The notes beneath the pieces were generated by a model. The model searched no databases, was not told where the DNA came from, and worked only from the letters and a program-made list of their open reading frames with translations. Below, one piece after another: positions 11,465-23,855 of a stretch of DNA of 64,000 bases. Position 1 is the stretch's first letter, and each line of letters opens with the position of its first letter. This DNA comes from Epiperipatus broadwayi (taxonomy: Eukaryota > Onychophora > Udeonychophora > Euonychophora > Peripatidae), in NCBI GenBank assembly GCA_028023455.1, contig JAQFVV010006203.1, forward strand, positions 12,562,348-12,626,347. The letters are read 5' to 3'. A program made the position numbers and the translations under genes.

Positions 11465-13345
11465 AGTAAGATTATTATTTAAAGAAAAGGGTAAGGATCA
11501 TAGAAAGTTAAATAATTACAGACCAATATCGGCAACATCAGTTTTATATAAAGATTTCTCATATATAGTGGCTGGAAGAGTTGTAAAGTGGATGGAAGAG
11601 AATAATGTAGTGGGGGAAATGCAAGGAGGTTTTAGGTCAGATAGGTGTATAGGAGATAATTTATTTGTAATTACACAACTTATGGATATGAGTAAGAATT
11701 CAGGTAGATCCCTATGTATGAGTCTTATAGATATAGAGAAGGCATATGATAGAGTAAATAGAAATAGATTATGGGTAAGGTTAGCAAATTTGGGAATGGA
11801 TGAAGCTTTAATAAATATTATTAACAAATTTTATGAAAATAATTACTATACTTACCAATTAAGGGGTATAGAATCAGTTAAAGTTGAAAATAAGGTGGGA
11901 TTAAGGCAAGGATGCCATATGTCACCTATTTTGTTTTTGTTGTATTTGAGTGAAATGGAGAAAGCAATAGAAAGTAGGAAAAGGGATAGAGATACCATTA
12001 ATGGGTGGCAAGAGACTATATATTTTGCTGAGTCTTTTTTTGCAGATATTTTTTGTGTGCAGAAAAAAGAAGATATGGAAATTATGCTGAGGACATGTGC
12101 AAGGGTGGGTAAAGAGATGAGGATTAAATTTAGTGAAGAAAAATCAAATATAATGATGATTAATAATGGGGAAAGAGAAGATGTAGAATTTTTATTGGTG
12201 GATATAAAGCTAAGTGTGGTGGATAGATATAGTTATTTGGGAATCATCTTAAGTAATCAGGAAAATTGCTTGGTTGAATGGGAGAAAAAATTGGTAAATA
12301 AAGCAAAGAAAAGAAAGGGTTTAGTAAAGAAATTAACAGTGTTTTCATATAATAAGTATGGTGTAGCTAGAATTGCTTGGAAGGGAGTGATAGTAGCAGG
12401 ATTAACATATGGTAATGATGTGTTATGTGTTAGTAAAAGGGTATTAGATTACTTAGAGAAAGTACAAAGGGAAGTAAAAAGACATGCATTAGATGCAGAG
12501 ATATAGACAACAAAGGAGGCAATTCAGGGAGAAATGGGATGGTCAAGTTTTTATATGAGAGATGCAAAAAGTAAAATGATAATGTTTGGTAGGTTGCAGT
12601 GTATGGATGATAAAATAATAGCCAAAATAGTATTTAATTGGGTTATGAAGGGCAGGTAACAAGATGGGTGAGAAAGGTAATGTGGTATGCAAAGGATTTG
12701 GATAAAGAATTTATATCAGTATACTTGTATAAAAGGTGGGGTGATTGTGTTAGGAGGATTGTTGAGTGTTATAGGGGTAAGGAATGGGGTAAGAGAATAG
12801 ATGCATCAATAAAGAATAGGGAGATGGAGAACTAGTATGGAGAGTAAAAAGAGTTTAAATATATATATAGAAGTAAGCAGAACATTGGGTGCGAGTTAAT
12901 TTATGATAATAGTAAAGAATATAGCTTATTGTTTAAGGCTTTAATGGGATCTTTAGCAATAAGAGAATATACATATAAATGGAAAAATATGGGTGATTTA
13001 GTCTGCAAATTGTGTAAGGAAGATATAGAAAATATTAGGCATCTGTTGATTGAATGTAAATGCTTGAAAGAAGTTATGGGAGAATAAATATGAACAAAGT
13101 GATTATACAGAAAATGGGTTATTGGTTTTTATGCTAGGTTTGGGAAATGATAAGGGGTATTTAGGTATAAAGGCCATAGAATTGACAAAAATTATGTTGT
13201 GGAAATTGGATAGAGCAGATTATAGGAAAGCTTAGGGTGGGAAATGGAAGGGAAGGTAAAGTGGCTAATATGTTTCTTTGGGCATAGTTGCTGAGAGATT
13301 CCTGACTCTGTTTAAGGAAAGGTCATGGTACATCACATCATGAAA
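11465..13345 (+). pseudogene. Non-LTR retrotransposon (LINE), RT to 3' end, inactivated
   Basis: The reverse transcriptase would copy the element RNA by target-primed reverse transcription. The frame 11568-12506 contains, in order, the RT block GGFRSDRC (about residue 22), SLIDIEKAYDRVNR (catalytic Asp, block A), GLRQGCHMSP (block B) and then FFADIFC at about 12037-12056, where the family has F/YADD. The second catalytic Asp is thus lost by substitution or by deletion of one codon. After a stop at about 12504 the coding sequence continues in broken frames through TRWVRKVMWYAKDLDKEF to a CxxC...H...C knuckle near 12990-13070. The 3' tail ends near 13345 in CATCACATCAT. The 5' part (endonuclease) is missing. 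The exact clade is uncertain. Confidence 0.85.
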
Positions 13346-13354
13346 ACACTTGGC

Positions 13355-13431
13355 AAATTGTTCGTTGTGATTAATATTTTTTGAATTTTTGGCTGTTCTG
13401 TTTATCATGATTTATATGTGAAGAATAATTT
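13355..13431. repeat. Right ~77-bp inverted repeat (pairs with 10943-11019)
   Basis: Begins about 10 bp after the LINE 3' end. See the left copy for evidence. Confidence 0.72.
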
Positions 13432-13486
13432 TCATTATCTGGCAGACTTTTTTGTATTATTATATATATATATATAATTGGAGGCA

Positions 13487-13880
13487 ATTTGAACTCAGAT
13501 TTTCAAGCTTCCTTCTGTCATCCACTCCATCTTATGCAACCAAGATACACATGACCACATACATGTGAAAAAGATAAATGATCTCCAGTATATGTATTTT
13601 GTGCTGAAACAGGACCCATCTAGTTGGAGAGTGGAGAAAATTGAAGCCTGTCCATTAAAGTTTGAAGATTTACTATGTTAATATAAACCGAGCACTGATT
13701 ATATATATGTGTGTGTGGGAGATGATGATCTGGACCAACTGATGAATGTTGATTCAGCACAAAATACGCATATTGGAGATCATTTTTTTCATATGTATGT
13801 GATCATATGTATCGGTTATATAAGATGGAGTGAATGTCTGAAGGGAACTTGAAAGTCTTAATTCAAATCGCTTCTATCTA
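13487..13880. repeat. Family A palindromic repeat, second complete copy
   Basis: Left arm about 13487-13625, core about 13630-13695, right inverted arm about 13710-13870. Arms share TGAAAAAGATAAATGATCTC-type sequence with the other copies, and the core shares the AATATAAACCGAGCACTGATTA region. It lies next to (TA)n and (TG)n tracts, like the copy at 1440-1977. Confidence 0.75.
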
Positions 13881-13899
13881 AATCTGTTCATATAAATAA

Positions 13900-16800
13900 C
13901 TCAACTATTTTTTTATGTTATATATAAATAAGTGTTTAAACCGACTTGTTAATATTGTAAAAATAAAATGTGGAATCTCAGTCTTTGTGAACTCTCTCCT
14001 GTTTAACCACAATCTATATACAATATTCTATTAAGATAAGGTAAGTTCAAGTGACCTTGCTATAGCTTTTTGTTTTATTTTATTGAGTTTACATTATGAC
14101 ATAAAAGATCTTTTTTTAAAAAAAAACCCACTTAGTTAATATATATTAAGCATATTACTCTTAAGTTTAAACACGAATGTAAGAATTATTATTAACTTGC
14201 CTTAATTAATGCTTAGAAGCATTTATATTTATCGATCCTTGGAAAAAAAAAAAAAATTATAATATATCTTGGAAAAAAATCAAATTTATAATATATATTA
14301 AATTAGATAATTTTTAATTATCAATAATTTTATTGTATTTTTTATGACTGTCTAATATCATGTACATAATGAAAATAAAATCTTTAAGTTTAAATTGCAT
14401 TCTCCCTAGTGAAATATTTTTAATATCCACAGATTTGTTATACTATATATATGTGTGTGTGTATTTGAAATATCAGAAGTGATATTCTTTCTGAATGTTG
14501 TAATATTTATTCTCCCCTTGTTAAATCACAAAACTAATGTAAAAATCCCTTTTTCATACTTACTTTCTTGGAAATAGTAAAAACTGCAAATATGACAAGT
14601 TATATATAATTTAGGGTAAATTTCAATCTATTTCAAATGAAAATAGTCTCTTTCAATTTTGGGTCAAACTTCAAAAATGTAAAAATAATTTTTTATTTAT
14701 TTTTAAATACTTGTGAATTAATTATCAATATTGGATATGTGATATTTACTACATACAGATTTTCAATCCATATGTATAACCTTTCTGAACATTATTAATA
14801 TTCGTGCTTTACCTTATTATAAAATGCCATTTATGATTATTTCACTTTAACTATGTTACATATTAGATTTGAAAATATTATTATAAGTTTGAAGAAATCC
14901 AATATAAATAGTCATCATTTTGCAGCATTTTTGATATAGAATATATAATTTAAAATGCTAAATTAATTATTTTTTGCTAATTTATTTGATATTAATTACA
15001 AAGTTTTGAAAATGAATAGAAATTCTCTCAATCTTGGGAATTTTAATTTTTGGCTATAATAAAGGAGGCAGTGTTTATGTTTGGATTTCATTTGAATTTC
15101 ATTTTGAATTATATAACTTATTAAATTTGCAATCCAAGATATGTAGACATTAAATACTGTTTTTATTTATTAAATATATACTTAGATATTAATAATATAT
15201 CTAAGATAAATGCCTAAACATACTTTAAAATATGTAACATTTTTAATTACTTTTGTGCAGTTTAATTAACATTATTACATATTAGATAGGTAGGTGATTG
15301 GGTAGGTAGGTAGATATGTATAAGAAGATAATATCTATTAAATAGAGAAACACTTCAACTTTTGTTGATGTTATTAAGAAACTCAATACTAATTGATAAT
15401 TCCTGAGGCCAAGAAAGTTTGAAAAAATATCTCCTCATACCTATATAATAAAATCCATATAAACATTTAATTCAACATGTATATACATATATAATTTGTG
15501 ATGGTTGCAACTAAATGAAACTGTATTTGATAAATAATTTGGAGATGCTGTGAGTTTAATGTTCACTAATATGAAAGATGATTTAGATTGGTTTTAAACA
15601 TAATATGAAAGATGATTTAGATTGGTTTTAAACATAATCCTTTTACAAAAATACTTTTATGTCCAGGTTTATGCAATAATCTGAATGGGAATTCACCACA
15701 TTCAATGCCAATATTATAAAATAAAATAATAAATATTGATTATTATCTTTATGGACTTTTCTTCTGATTTCTATTTATGCACATTTTCTATTTCATTCCA
15801 CAACCATCACATAATATAAAGTATTTCTGTTTAGATCAGAGCTTTATGAATCTCTGATACCCACATTGAATGAAACCACTATCACAATCATATATACATA
15901 AAAAATATTAGTTTGGTAAATATCACAATAGAATTATTTGTATACAAACTACTACAATGTCACCATTTATTGGTGATTCCATATCTTGCACTTCAAATCC
16001 ATATACAAAATATGTCAACTTTCTTTTTATATCACAATGGTATCTAAGACATTGATTGCAATGTCTCTGGAAATCGACTATGTAATTTCTTTTTTTTTGT
16101 TATAAAATTTGCATCTAATTTATTTTAATATAATTCTAAAACAATATTTTCTTTTTTTTTCTTGATTTTTTTTTAAAATTCAGGATCATCTTTAGAAAAT
16201 AATTATTTATAGGTAATTTAAAATTGTAATTTAATCAATATTTTATAAAGCAACATGGACAAATTATAATATTAGAGGAGCTAAGGTAATTTAACTTTTT
16301 ATCTGATGAATTTTCTTATTGACCAGATTCAGTAAAAATTTGAGTGATTTGATTCATTAAATATGGATCTAGCCAGTTTCCTTTCTGAAATATATTAATG
16401 TACAATAATCAATTGTTATAATTTAGCTTCTAAAAGTTGAATTATTTTACATTCAAATTGGTTAAGTATAATGAAAAATTTTAAATAATATTAATAACTG
16501 AAGAAAATCATGAAAAATAGCCTGCAGTAAAACAAAGGAATTATATTTCAACCAATCATTACATGAAAATGCTGGTGATTTCTTTTGTCTTAGAAATTAC
16601 ATAACTAATTATTCACTTCTGTTGTCTTTTCTTCATCTAAAATTAAATATTTTAAATAAAAATCTAAATCTAGCCATATTATTAGACAATATAGTGTAAA
16701 ATGTAATCATAAAATCCATACATATTTATGAAAAAAGTTGTGTTTTACTAGCTATCATCGAATGTCATTGATCAATGTTACTCACTTGGCTTGAATAGCA

Positions 16801-17060
16801 CTTAAGTACTATTCACTTTCCCTTGATTATTTTTCTTGTAAAATTAAAAAAATTATGAATGAAACTTTATATTTAGGTAAATTAATATAAAAACTTAAAT
16901 ATGAATTTAAAAAATTATGAGAAATATATTTATGTTAAAATCTATTACAAAAGCATAAAACCTTTTGGTTTGATTTTAGACTTTGACAGTTAGAAACACC
17001 TGGAGAACAATAGCCAAAGTTGACAGTTAGTAGCACTTTATAATAGAAAAGAGGCAGAAT
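13900..17060. other. Long A+T-rich stretch, no gene seen
   Basis: No open frame of note for more than 3 kb. Contains (TG)n at about 14450, GGTAGGTAG repeats near 15290-15315, and the 34-bp tandem duplication listed separately. Confidence 0.6.
15567..15634. repeat. 34-bp perfect tandem duplication
   Basis: The unit beginning TAATATGAAAGATGATTTAG occurs twice head to tail (15567-15600 and 15601-15634) without differences, which indicates a recent event. Confidence 0.85.
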
Positions 17061-17066
17061 GATATG

Positions 17067-17640
17067 CAAAGAACTTTCTGGAAGAAACTTAAAGTGAACT
17101 TTAATTATTAAACTGTTTTAGTTAGTTGATTTAATGTCTGGATTAGCATGCATGTAGTCATTCCAATTAATTAGTAATGTGTTTTTAATATTTTCATTTG
17201 TTAGAATAAAAATATTTATTTCTAATATCAACTATTCATTGTGTGTTATTAGTGATAATTGTTAAATTTATTAATGTTAGTTTATTAGGATTCAAGTGCA
17301 TAATTTACCTTCGCCAATATTTGATGATTAAGCTCTGGGAATAATACTCTCTAAAAAATAAAGTTATGGGAAATCATAACCCCGACCTTTCAGTTACTTG
17401 TGTCAAAATTATGGGATACGAGGAAGTTAGAAGGCTATTGATTATGGCACCCTCTTATAAATTAAAACTAACTTTGTTAGCAATTCCTGTCATAATAATT
17501 TGTAGGTCAGTTAATCAGGAAATATAGCTATGTTTTGGGAAATATGAATGAGATATTTCTTTCTTCATAGCTTGATTAACTTTCACTTTATAGTGTGTAA
17601 AAAAAGGCCTACCAGAAACAAGAAAATGTGAAGAATGTTA
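17067..17640 (+). repeat. ~575-bp direct duplication, copy 1
   Basis: Starts at AAAGAACTTTCTGGAAGAAA and ends near GAAAATGTGAAGAATG. It matches 19060-19632 collinearly with scattered substitutions and small indels. The two copies are about 2 kb apart in the same orientation. It may be two insertions of one unclassified repeat or a local duplication. Confidence 0.8.
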
Positions 17641-19057
17641 TAATGGCTTTCCAACATGAGGCTTTGAAACAAACCACTACCTGAGATACAACTTTAAAAC
17701 CTGATTATACAAATATAAAAATATTTTTAATATGACTTACAGAAAGAAAAATACAAATTGCAGCTGATATAGATTTTAATTCACAGCATTGACTGGATAG
17801 GCAGATACCGGAGAGGGGGAAAAAGCATAGCCCCAAGTCCTTATATATGCAGTAGGTAACATAAGACCATCCTTATATGCTGTGAGTCTTATAAGAGCAG
17901 GTTTCTGAGAAATGGGAGAGTGGACCAAGTGCCATGAGCCAATAAGTCTCAAAAGAATGAGCAATGTTTGTATGTGCTTAGACTTGGGCTTCTTATTGTT
18001 AGTTTTACATTGAGTGTAAAGGACACAGATGAATGTGCAAATCATTCCCACCATGTTAGAACTAAAAGTGGGCTTTAAAGCCAATTGTGAATGAGACTAT
18101 AAAAATATATCAGTATGCTAATACTAAAAAAAAGTTATACTTTTAATCTTATTAAGAATAAAATTTCAAATTCGTATTTTATTCTTGTTTGTGGGGACAG
18201 ATGATATTGTACCATCTACAAATAGTTAGTCCAAAGATATTGGCTTTTAAAATATTTAAAAGCTAAAAACAAAAAAAATTAAAGATCTTTTAAATTGATG
18301 CATTTTAATTTTTTTTTTTAGTTTGTGTAATTTTTTTTTTAATGTACAATGAAAGTTAAATTTTTCTTTCATATGTAATTAAAAATAAAAGTTAAAATTG
18401 GAAAGAATAAAAGACATGCAGATTACTAATCCAAACAAATAAAAAAAAAAAAGAATTCCAAAGTAAAAGATTACAATCATTAAAACTTTTTTTTTTTTGG
18501 AAGCTAATTAAAGATGACAGAATTATGCTGACAAAAAAGATTGTAATTTAAATTTAGGAAAGCGTGTACAAAATTATTACCTTGTATGTTGATAAAAGGA
18601 CAAAAGAAAATAGATGCGCAGAGAAGTCTAAAAATGGATAACAACTATAAAAGGTCAAGAACTTAAAACTGGGTCTTTATTTTTTTCCTTAACTAGCAGT
18701 TTCCATTAGGTCCAAGATAGATAAAATATCCTATCCCAGACTGCTCATATGCAGGACTACCATTACTCATATGCTGAAGTGGATCATCATGCAGAATAGA
18801 ACCAATGCATTTATAGATACCTTTCATCGTATAAGTCACTCAGAAAAAACATCAAGTCTAGCCATTAGGATGGGCCAAGAACCTACAAAAATGTCGACAG
18901 AGAGAAACTACTTAACTTCAATGAGCTCTTCAAAATGTGTACTACAAAACTTATCTATAAGATTATTCATAACCAAATTGTGATTAAATTAAGCATTTGC
19001 AACCAATCCTTATAAGCTTATAATATTACTACTAATAGAGACATTTGCAGAATTATC
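17641..19057. other. Spacer between the duplicated segments
   Basis: Contains a 102-codon minus-strand frame (17776-18084) that is less A+T-rich than its surroundings, and a 70-codon plus-strand frame (18771-18983). Neither shows a motif or homology I recognise, and I do not claim either as a gene. The rest is poly-A/T-rich. Confidence 0.4.
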
Positions 19058-19059
19058 AT

Positions 19060-19632
19060 TCAAAGAACTTCCTGGAAGAAACTTAAGTGACCGTTAATCA
19101 TTACACTGTTTTAGTTAATTGATTTAATATCTGGATTAGCATGCGTGTAGTCTTTTCAATTAATTAGTAATGTGTTTTAATATTTTAAATTTTTAGAATA
19201 AAAATATTTATTTCTAATCAACTATTCATTGCATGTTATTAATGATAGTTATTAAATTTATTAATGTTAGTTTATTAGGATTCGAGTATATAATTTACCT
19301 TTGCCAATATTTGATCATTAAGCCACCAGGAATAATACTCTCTAAAAGCATAAAGTTATGGTAAATCATAACCCCAACCTTTTAGTTGCTTGCATCAAAA
19401 TTATGGGATACAAGGAAGTTAGGAGTCTATTGACTATGGTGCTCTCTTATAAATTAAAACTAACTTCATCAGCAATTCCTCTTGTAATAATTAGTAGGCC
19501 AGTTAATCAGGAAATATAGCTATGTTTTTGGAAATAGAAACAAGATATTTCTTTGTTCATAGCTTGATTAACTTTCACTTTATACTGTGTAAAAGAAGGC
19601 CTACCAGAAACAAAAAAATGTGAAGAACATTA
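19060..19632 (+). repeat. ~575-bp direct duplication, copy 2
   Basis: Partner of 17067-17640, starting AAAGAACTTCCTGGAAGAAA. Divergence between the copies appears to be on the order of one base in ten, judged by eye. Confidence 0.8.
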
Positions 19633-21720
19633 CAATATGCTAGTTTAATATTTAAAGTAGGATAGTGCAAAATAAAGAAATACATTCTAAATAAAGAAAT
19701 ATATTCTAATACTACAGAACTTATACCAGATCTATTTGTTTCATAAAGAATCTATATTCAAGAATATTCAATTATCCATTTACAATTAGTTTAGATATTA
19801 TATTCAATTATAATTAGTTTAAATATAAAATCATTTCATGTGCATAAAAAATAAAAGAATAGTTTCTGATACTAGAGAGCACCAGAAGATATTATTTAAA
19901 ATGTCATTTTGTTTTTCCTTGATCCAATTGACGGCTGATTTTTGCTCCCAAGATAAGTTAAAGTTTTGTTCATTTTAGTAACATCTAGATAAAAATTTCT
20001 GTTGCTGGGGAATATCCGTTTAGAGAGTGGATAAGATAAGGTAATTGGAGTGCAGAGATATAAATTTATTTGGATTTGGAAAGATTGAAGAAAAATATTT
20101 TGAGATGCTGACATTTTATAATATATATATTTGTGTTTATTGTAATGAGGCTTTAAAACTAAGGGATACATAAGATTAATTGAATTTTAGCATATTTGCT
20201 AATATATTTTTTTTTAATTTAAGTGAGAGAATGATTTATTTGAAAAAGAGGGGTAATATTAGTTTTAGATGGAACTTTATTCAAGGAAAAATATATCTAC
20301 AGATATTCCAATTTAAAGGGATATATATTATTTAAAATAAGTAAAATAATGCTTAAAGCTAAATGGGATCATCTTTAAGTGTCCATATACATTCAATGGA
20401 CTATTAGTAAGAGTGAATTTCCATTCTTGCTATTAAAAGGTAAGAAGTTGCCTTGACAGCAGTGAGAAATATTGATTACTATCTTTACTGTGAATGTTTA
20501 GGTGGTTACTGGTTGGTTTCTAATTATATTTTTTTTCAGTTTAAAAGAAAAATAATACAAAACTAATCAAAGAATACCACTAAGTATTTTCAATAGCATT
20601 CAGTGAATTGAATTATACTATTATAAAAAACATTTACAATAAAACAGGAAACAAAAAATACATATCACTAGAGGCTAGAGCACTGATGGACGAGTGACCA
20701 AGTGGCTGCAAAAATGTTTGATGGGGTGATTTTTTTATCTCTTTGTTTTATTGTCTCTAATTTATTTTTAAATATGATAAAATTTCTTGCATTACTGTTG
20801 CAAAGGTAAATTCACCTAGTGCAACATAATGCATATAGTATAATGTATTTATTATTTCTGCGAAGCATGATAAATTTTTGTAATATAAGATCAAGTGTAC
20901 TGTAGGTTACTACACTCAATGAATGTATGTTTTGGGTTCTCTTTTTATTTGTGGACAACTCACATATAGTGTAAATGTTAATTATGTTTCTCTTATATCT
21001 CATGAAATATAATGTTGGTAATAACCATATGTTCATTTTGAGTGTCCAGTACTTAAATCTATGTATTAGCTGCTTATTGTTAATGTCTAGCATTGGCAAA
21101 TCTAAGTTATAATTTGTGTTTGTGTATAGAAGTATATATGTATTTCAGTAGCATTATTTATCTTGTGGGAAAATTATGCTAAGGTTAGATATTGATTTAA
21201 TAGGCTCTATGATTGTATGTGGATATTTTGGCTATGAAGGATGTTTGTCTGTATATGTTATTTTAAGAATGACTTCTAAATATAGGTATATTCTTGTCAT
21301 GCATAATAAAAGATTAATAGGTTTTTGTATTGTAAATACATGAATAGAATGTAATCATAATACATTTAGGTTGCTATGACACTGCATTTGCCTGAGTGAG
21401 ATGGCCATTATTTTGCTTGCCCATAAAACTTTGGATATAGGTTTCTGATGTTTTTTATATTCAAATAGTTTTATCAAAGATTATAAGGACAAGCTTTATA
21501 TTTACAAGTATAAACACCATATGACCCTTGCTAAAGATTCAATTTTAAGATAATCATGGTGCAAAAATGTTTTATTATGATTTTTTCAAAGAACATTGAA
21601 TATAAATTTGTTCTTTTGTTTGCTTGTTTTTTATTATTATAATCACTATTTTTTTAATTTAATAGCATTTATTTGATGATTTATTTTTCCAGGATAAAGA
21701 AAGATTTTACCCAGTAATAT
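19633..21720. other. A+T-rich DNA, no gene identified
   Basis: Two minus-strand frames (19896-20171 and 20812-21099) show no recognisable domain. A segment at 20440-20500 (TTGCCTTGACAGCAG...) has a diverged relative at about 57030-57090, so part of this is dispersed repeat. Confidence 0.45.
21433..21497 (+). repeat. 65-bp dispersed direct repeat (pairs with 22437-22500)
   Basis: The string GTTTTATCAAAGATTATAAG and its flanks occur at both places with three or four substitutions, about 1 kb apart in the same orientation. Confidence 0.7.
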
Positions 21721-21735
21721 AAATCTATTACTTTT

Positions 21736-21827
21736 TTTTTCATGTGCCAAAGCATCATCCGGGAAGCTAACCCGGGACAATTTATTGTAAGGCAGCTATT
21801 CTAACTACTCAGCCACCAACGCTTGAC
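21736..21827 (-). repeat. tRNA-derived retroposon (SINE or retroposed tRNA pseudogene)
   Basis: The minus strand at 21822-21752 reads as a tRNA-like unit. A GCGTTGG acceptor-like start is followed by the A-box-like TGGCTGAGTAGTTAGAATAG, an anticodon-arm-like CTGCCTTACAA, and a T-arm, CCGGGTTAGCTTCCCGG, in which the normal TTCGA is degraded. The end ATGATGC pairs partly with the acceptor start. It continues into TTTGGCACATG and an A-run. Flanking 15-bp direct repeats, AAATCTATTACTTTT (21721-21735) and AAATGTATTACTTTT (21828-21842), differ at one base. They fit target-site duplications made by LINE machinery. It is not a functional tRNA gene. Confidence 0.7.
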
Positions 21828-21842
21828 AAATGTATTACTTTT

Positions 21843-23013
21843 GTCTTCTTTAAATAAAATAATTTTCTCTTCTTTAAGATAATATTATTGTCAAGAGAGC
21901 TAGGGTAATTATTGATTAAAACATTCGTCTTTTACAATATTGTTTCTATTTATGCTATTATTCAAGCATTATTCATGTCCTATAAAAAATTGCGACAAGG
22001 ATTGTATCAATCTTACAAATTGAGAATCTAAACCAATTACACCATATCATTATTTATAACAATGTGAAGTTATTAATAAATCTATTATTTTTTAGATTTA
22101 AAATTAGTGAGAGATGGTAATGCTATAATAATTTGCATAAAGTCGTTAATAATTAGGGATTAACTAAATCCATATCAATCATTTCATTTTTCTATAAAAT
22201 GGCAGGCTTGAAAGTCTTTTTACTTATAAATTTAAAACCTTGTAAATTTGAATCTGATAAAAAAAAATAATATAGAGAATTATAAAATGATTTATATTTT
22301 AAAATTATGCTTGAAAGCAAGTAAAAAAAAATATATTTAACTATAAAAATGGCACAATGTTTACTTAAAAAATATATAAATTGATATGTTCTCTAACTAA
22401 TTTATATAGAAAATGATCTCTTATAAATAAAGATTTTGATATAAGTTTCTGATGTTTTTTACATTCAAATAGTTTTATCAAAGATTATAAGGACAAACTT
22501 GAGAATAAAGTTAAGATACATTTGTTTTATACCATGTTTTATCAGACTAGACATTATGGAAAGTTCTAAGAAAATTTAAAGACTAGTACAATACAACATA
22601 AACTCTACTATAGAGCTAAAAGAAACAGTCCCCATACTTCAGTATATTTCTTAGCATCAAAAGTTGCTTGGTCATTTGTTTGAACCTGTTAACACCAAAA
22701 TCTTAATATAAATTAAGTTTGGCACATAATTAATGCAAAACATGCCATTAATTTTAAAAAATAACAACACTGCCTTTAACAAGAACTGATATTTAAATTT
22801 ATAATGAGTTCATATATATTAAGATTTGGATTTTTATAATAATTGTAGTCTAGCTTTAATAAAGATGCTATACATCTAAGATCTGGCCTAACCATTTTTT
22901 TTTCTATTATTTATTATCTGCACACTTTTGGAAATACAATTTATTTTAAAGTAATTTATGAGTGTGTGTTGTTGTTGTTTTTGCCTGAATGCAGCTAGAG
23001 TAACAAGGTTTAT
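21843..23013. other. A+T-rich DNA, no gene seen
   Basis: Includes the second copy of the 65-bp repeat at 22437-22500. No protein motif on either strand. Confidence 0.55.
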
Positions 23014-23300
23014 TCTATTACTAGTAACTAGATTTATTTTATTACTAGTAATATATATTGTTTACAATAACTCCCATCATATACACTTTAATGCAAATTT
23101 TTTTTAATGATTTCTTTATTTTCCTGACAGTTTCGACTGTTTTGCAGTCTCCATCAGAGCAATCTTAATCTTCTTTACCTTTTTATATGAATATATGAAG
23201 AAATGCAAAGAAAGTAAAAGGAGAAAAATAAGAATATACTTCTATTACTAGTAACTAGATTTATTCTATTACCAGTTATTTTATTCTGTCTACAATCAAG
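23014..23300. repeat. Direct repeats flanking a ~190-bp insert with Penelope-like motif
   Basis: CTATTACTAGTAACTAGATT and its downstream sequence occur at about 23014-23070 and again at about 23241-23297. The intervening segment contains, on the minus strand, GGAGACTGCAAAACAGTCGA followed by AACTGTCAGGAAAATAAAG. That phrase resembles the tail commonly found after GIY-YIG domains in Penelope-like elements; this is from memory and unverified. Confidence 0.45.
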
Positions 23301-23855
23301 TACTAACATTTGTTTATCTTCAAGGAAAGTTTGTTGCTGCATACCTACTCTGCAGTATTAGAATGTTGGACTTTAAAAGTCAAGAGTCCATGAATTTTTT
23401 CCAAACTGTTACTTCTGGTGCTGGAATTTCTTATAAATTACTGAACAATAAACTATTCGATCATTTATTGTTGCCTAATGGGATTGATTGGGAGTCAACC
23501 ATTTTTAAAAATTTACTGGAAATTCTTAGCTATCTTAAAAAAAAGTGTTATCTTGATTTAAATTTCAATTCATGCAGAGAAATAAATAACCTCTATTACT
23601 GTTAGTAAAATTTTAATATGTACAATGTGACTATAACGCATTTATGTTAGGAAATTACTAATTGATATTTTTCTCAAATATATTAATTTAAATGAGATTA
23701 TGTAAAAGTAAAAACGTTTTAGTAAGGTTGATACTATTTTACTTTATAAATAAAGCACATTAACTTACTTTATAAATTATAATTTTTAAAACGATCATGA
23801 TTATAAATTCACCAAATTTTCTTCTTATAACTTTTATTTATACATCACATTTATC
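23301..23855. other. A+T-rich DNA with an unrecognised 80-codon frame
   Basis: The plus-strand frame 23363-23605 has ordinary amino-acid composition but no motif I know, no splice context, and no similar copy elsewhere in the window. It could be a transposon remnant. Confidence 0.35.

Noticed and set aside
11516-11827. 103-codon minus-strand frame
   Set aside because: It is the antisense of the LINE reverse transcriptase frame at 11568-12506.
21752-21822. Functional tRNA gene
   Set aside because: The T-loop TTCGA is degraded, the acceptor pairing is imperfect, and A-tail plus target duplications show a retroposed copy.
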